The translations under genes were made by a program, and so were the position numbers. From positions 186,001-250,000 of the forward strand of contig NZ_CP034998.1 of the NCBI RefSeq assembly GCF_002531755.2: a stretch of 64,000 nucleotides of DNA, written 5' to 3'. The notes under the pieces were generated by a model. That model did not search any database. It was not told the origin of the DNA and was given only the letters and a program-made list of their open reading frames with translations. Positions within the stretch are counted from its first letter, which is position 1. Each line of letters opens with the position of its first letter. This DNA comes from Rhizobium acidisoli. GTDB taxonomy: Bacteria; Pseudomonadota; Alphaproteobacteria; Rhizobiales; Rhizobiaceae. Below, one piece after another: positions 63,615 through 64,000 of the stretch.

Positions 63615-63827
63615 ATGCCCGAAGACAACAAAGCCGCCGCCAAGGTCGAACCGCTGCGCAAGGCGCGCCCTTGCCCCGAATGCGGCAAACCCTCTCACCG
63701 CGAACATTACCCCTTCTGCTCCAACCGCTGCCGCGAGGTCGATCTCTCCCGCTGGCTGACCGGCGCCTATGCCATTCCGGTTGCCGACGACGAGACCAAG
63801 GCCGAATATCCCGATGAGGAAAACTAG
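63615..63827 (+). CDS. yacG: DNA gyrase inhibitor YacG
   Basis: A 70-aa zinc-ribbon protein. The four zinc cysteines are in [10 protein letters not shown] and [13 protein letters not shown], followed by the conserved [11 protein letters not shown]. In E. coli YacG binds GyrB and inhibits gyrase. The C-terminal tail is acidic ([13 protein letters not shown]). It is the last gene of the infA-maf-yacG run. Confidence 0.95.
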   Translation: MPEDNKAAAKVEPLRKARPCPECGKPSHREHYPFCSNRCREVDLSRWLTGAYAIPVADDETKAEYPDEEN

Positions 63828-63908
63828 GGGGCTCACTTCGCGAAGCTCTTATTTTTCCTCATGAATCGGCAAAACCGGCAAGACCGTCAAAAAAGAGTCA
63901 TTTGACGC

Positions 63909-63936
63909 TTGCCATGGCCGAACAAGATGCTATAAC
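63909..63936 (+). promoter_or_regulatory. Promoter-like signal near the window end
   Basis: TTGCCA (63909-63914) and TATAAC (63931-63936) are spaced by 16 bp. Another TTGACG lies at 63902-63907. It resembles a strong housekeeping promoter. It points to a gene beyond the window, possibly a tRNA; no tRNA sequence is seen before the end. Confidence 0.5.
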
Positions 63937-64000
63937 CCCGCTCGCTTCCGGGGCGCACCAAGGTCCCGCGGTTCTTTTTTCGAAAAGCACCATCGGAAGC

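Overview
The window reads as chromosome of an alphaproteobacterium of the Rhizobium etli / R. leguminosarum type. The evidence is dense GC-rich coding, a murA-DUF2948-hisD-UPF0262-phosphatase-infA-maf-yacG run of rhizobial kind, a PodJ-like polarity protein, rhizobial palindromic intergenic repeats of several families, and small rhizobial families (UPF0262, DUF2948, DUF6460, DUF982). The assignment is from recall of gene content, not from a search. I support about 61 protein genes, one tRNA, one insertion sequence and at least eight palindromic repeat elements.

Layout. 1-2067: end of a repeat, then a methyl-accepting chemotaxis protein (MCP) whose 5' leader has two mutually exclusive hairpins. 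2290-3480: a rhizobial repeat split by an IS110-family element. 3708-8212: orphan amino-acid-type binding protein, TerB-like protein, degenerate SNase, LexA-like S24 regulator, LuxR response regulator, small proteins. 8209-11408: pyrD, MATE exporter, CAP lipoprotein, small membrane protein. 11580-15962: TPR-methyltransferase, then two YitT-type paralogues flanking a 55-residue protein, two palindromic repeats and an AhpD-like/Rrf2 pair. 16075-19378: Lhr-like helicase plus PdeM-like phosphoesterase (DNA-damage pair). 19412-24326: repeat, lytic transglycosylase lipoprotein, hydrolase, DHFR-like protein, TauE/SafE with a TIGR02186 protein. 24327-28109: PodJ-like giant protein. 28438-30355: VOC protein, SDR, 3-methyladenine glycosylase-like protein.

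30510-36418 is a fatty-acid beta-oxidation operon (acyl-CoA dehydrogenase, thiolase, cupin, fused hydratase/3-hydroxyacyl-CoA dehydrogenase) behind a promoter that overlaps a perfect 9-bp inverted repeat; a repeat element sits between its first two genes. 36909-43386: cold-shock protein, a MarR/GFA divergent pair with two operator palindromes, SnoaL-like protein, second MCP, MFS exporter/TetR divergent pair. 43395-50227: large solute-symporter/histidine-kinase/receiver hybrid, MscL, aminotransferase, UDP-glucose 4-epimerase. 50329-57842: GGDEF-EAL protein, HIBCH-like hydrolase, UvrD-like helicase and small secreted or unknown proteins. 57892-57966: tRNA-Thr(GGT). 58123-63827: the murA-to-yacG housekeeping run; the window ends just after a promoter-like signal.

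The most interesting reading is the IS110 element. Removing it restores the inverted end of the repeat it hit. Its two junctions share the dinucleotide AG (CT on the transposase strand). Its short transposase leader carries a 10-nt sequence complementary to the target flank, presented partly in a hairpin loop, as expected of a bridge RNA target guide. All coordinates and motifs were read by eye; no alignment, folding or database search was run.
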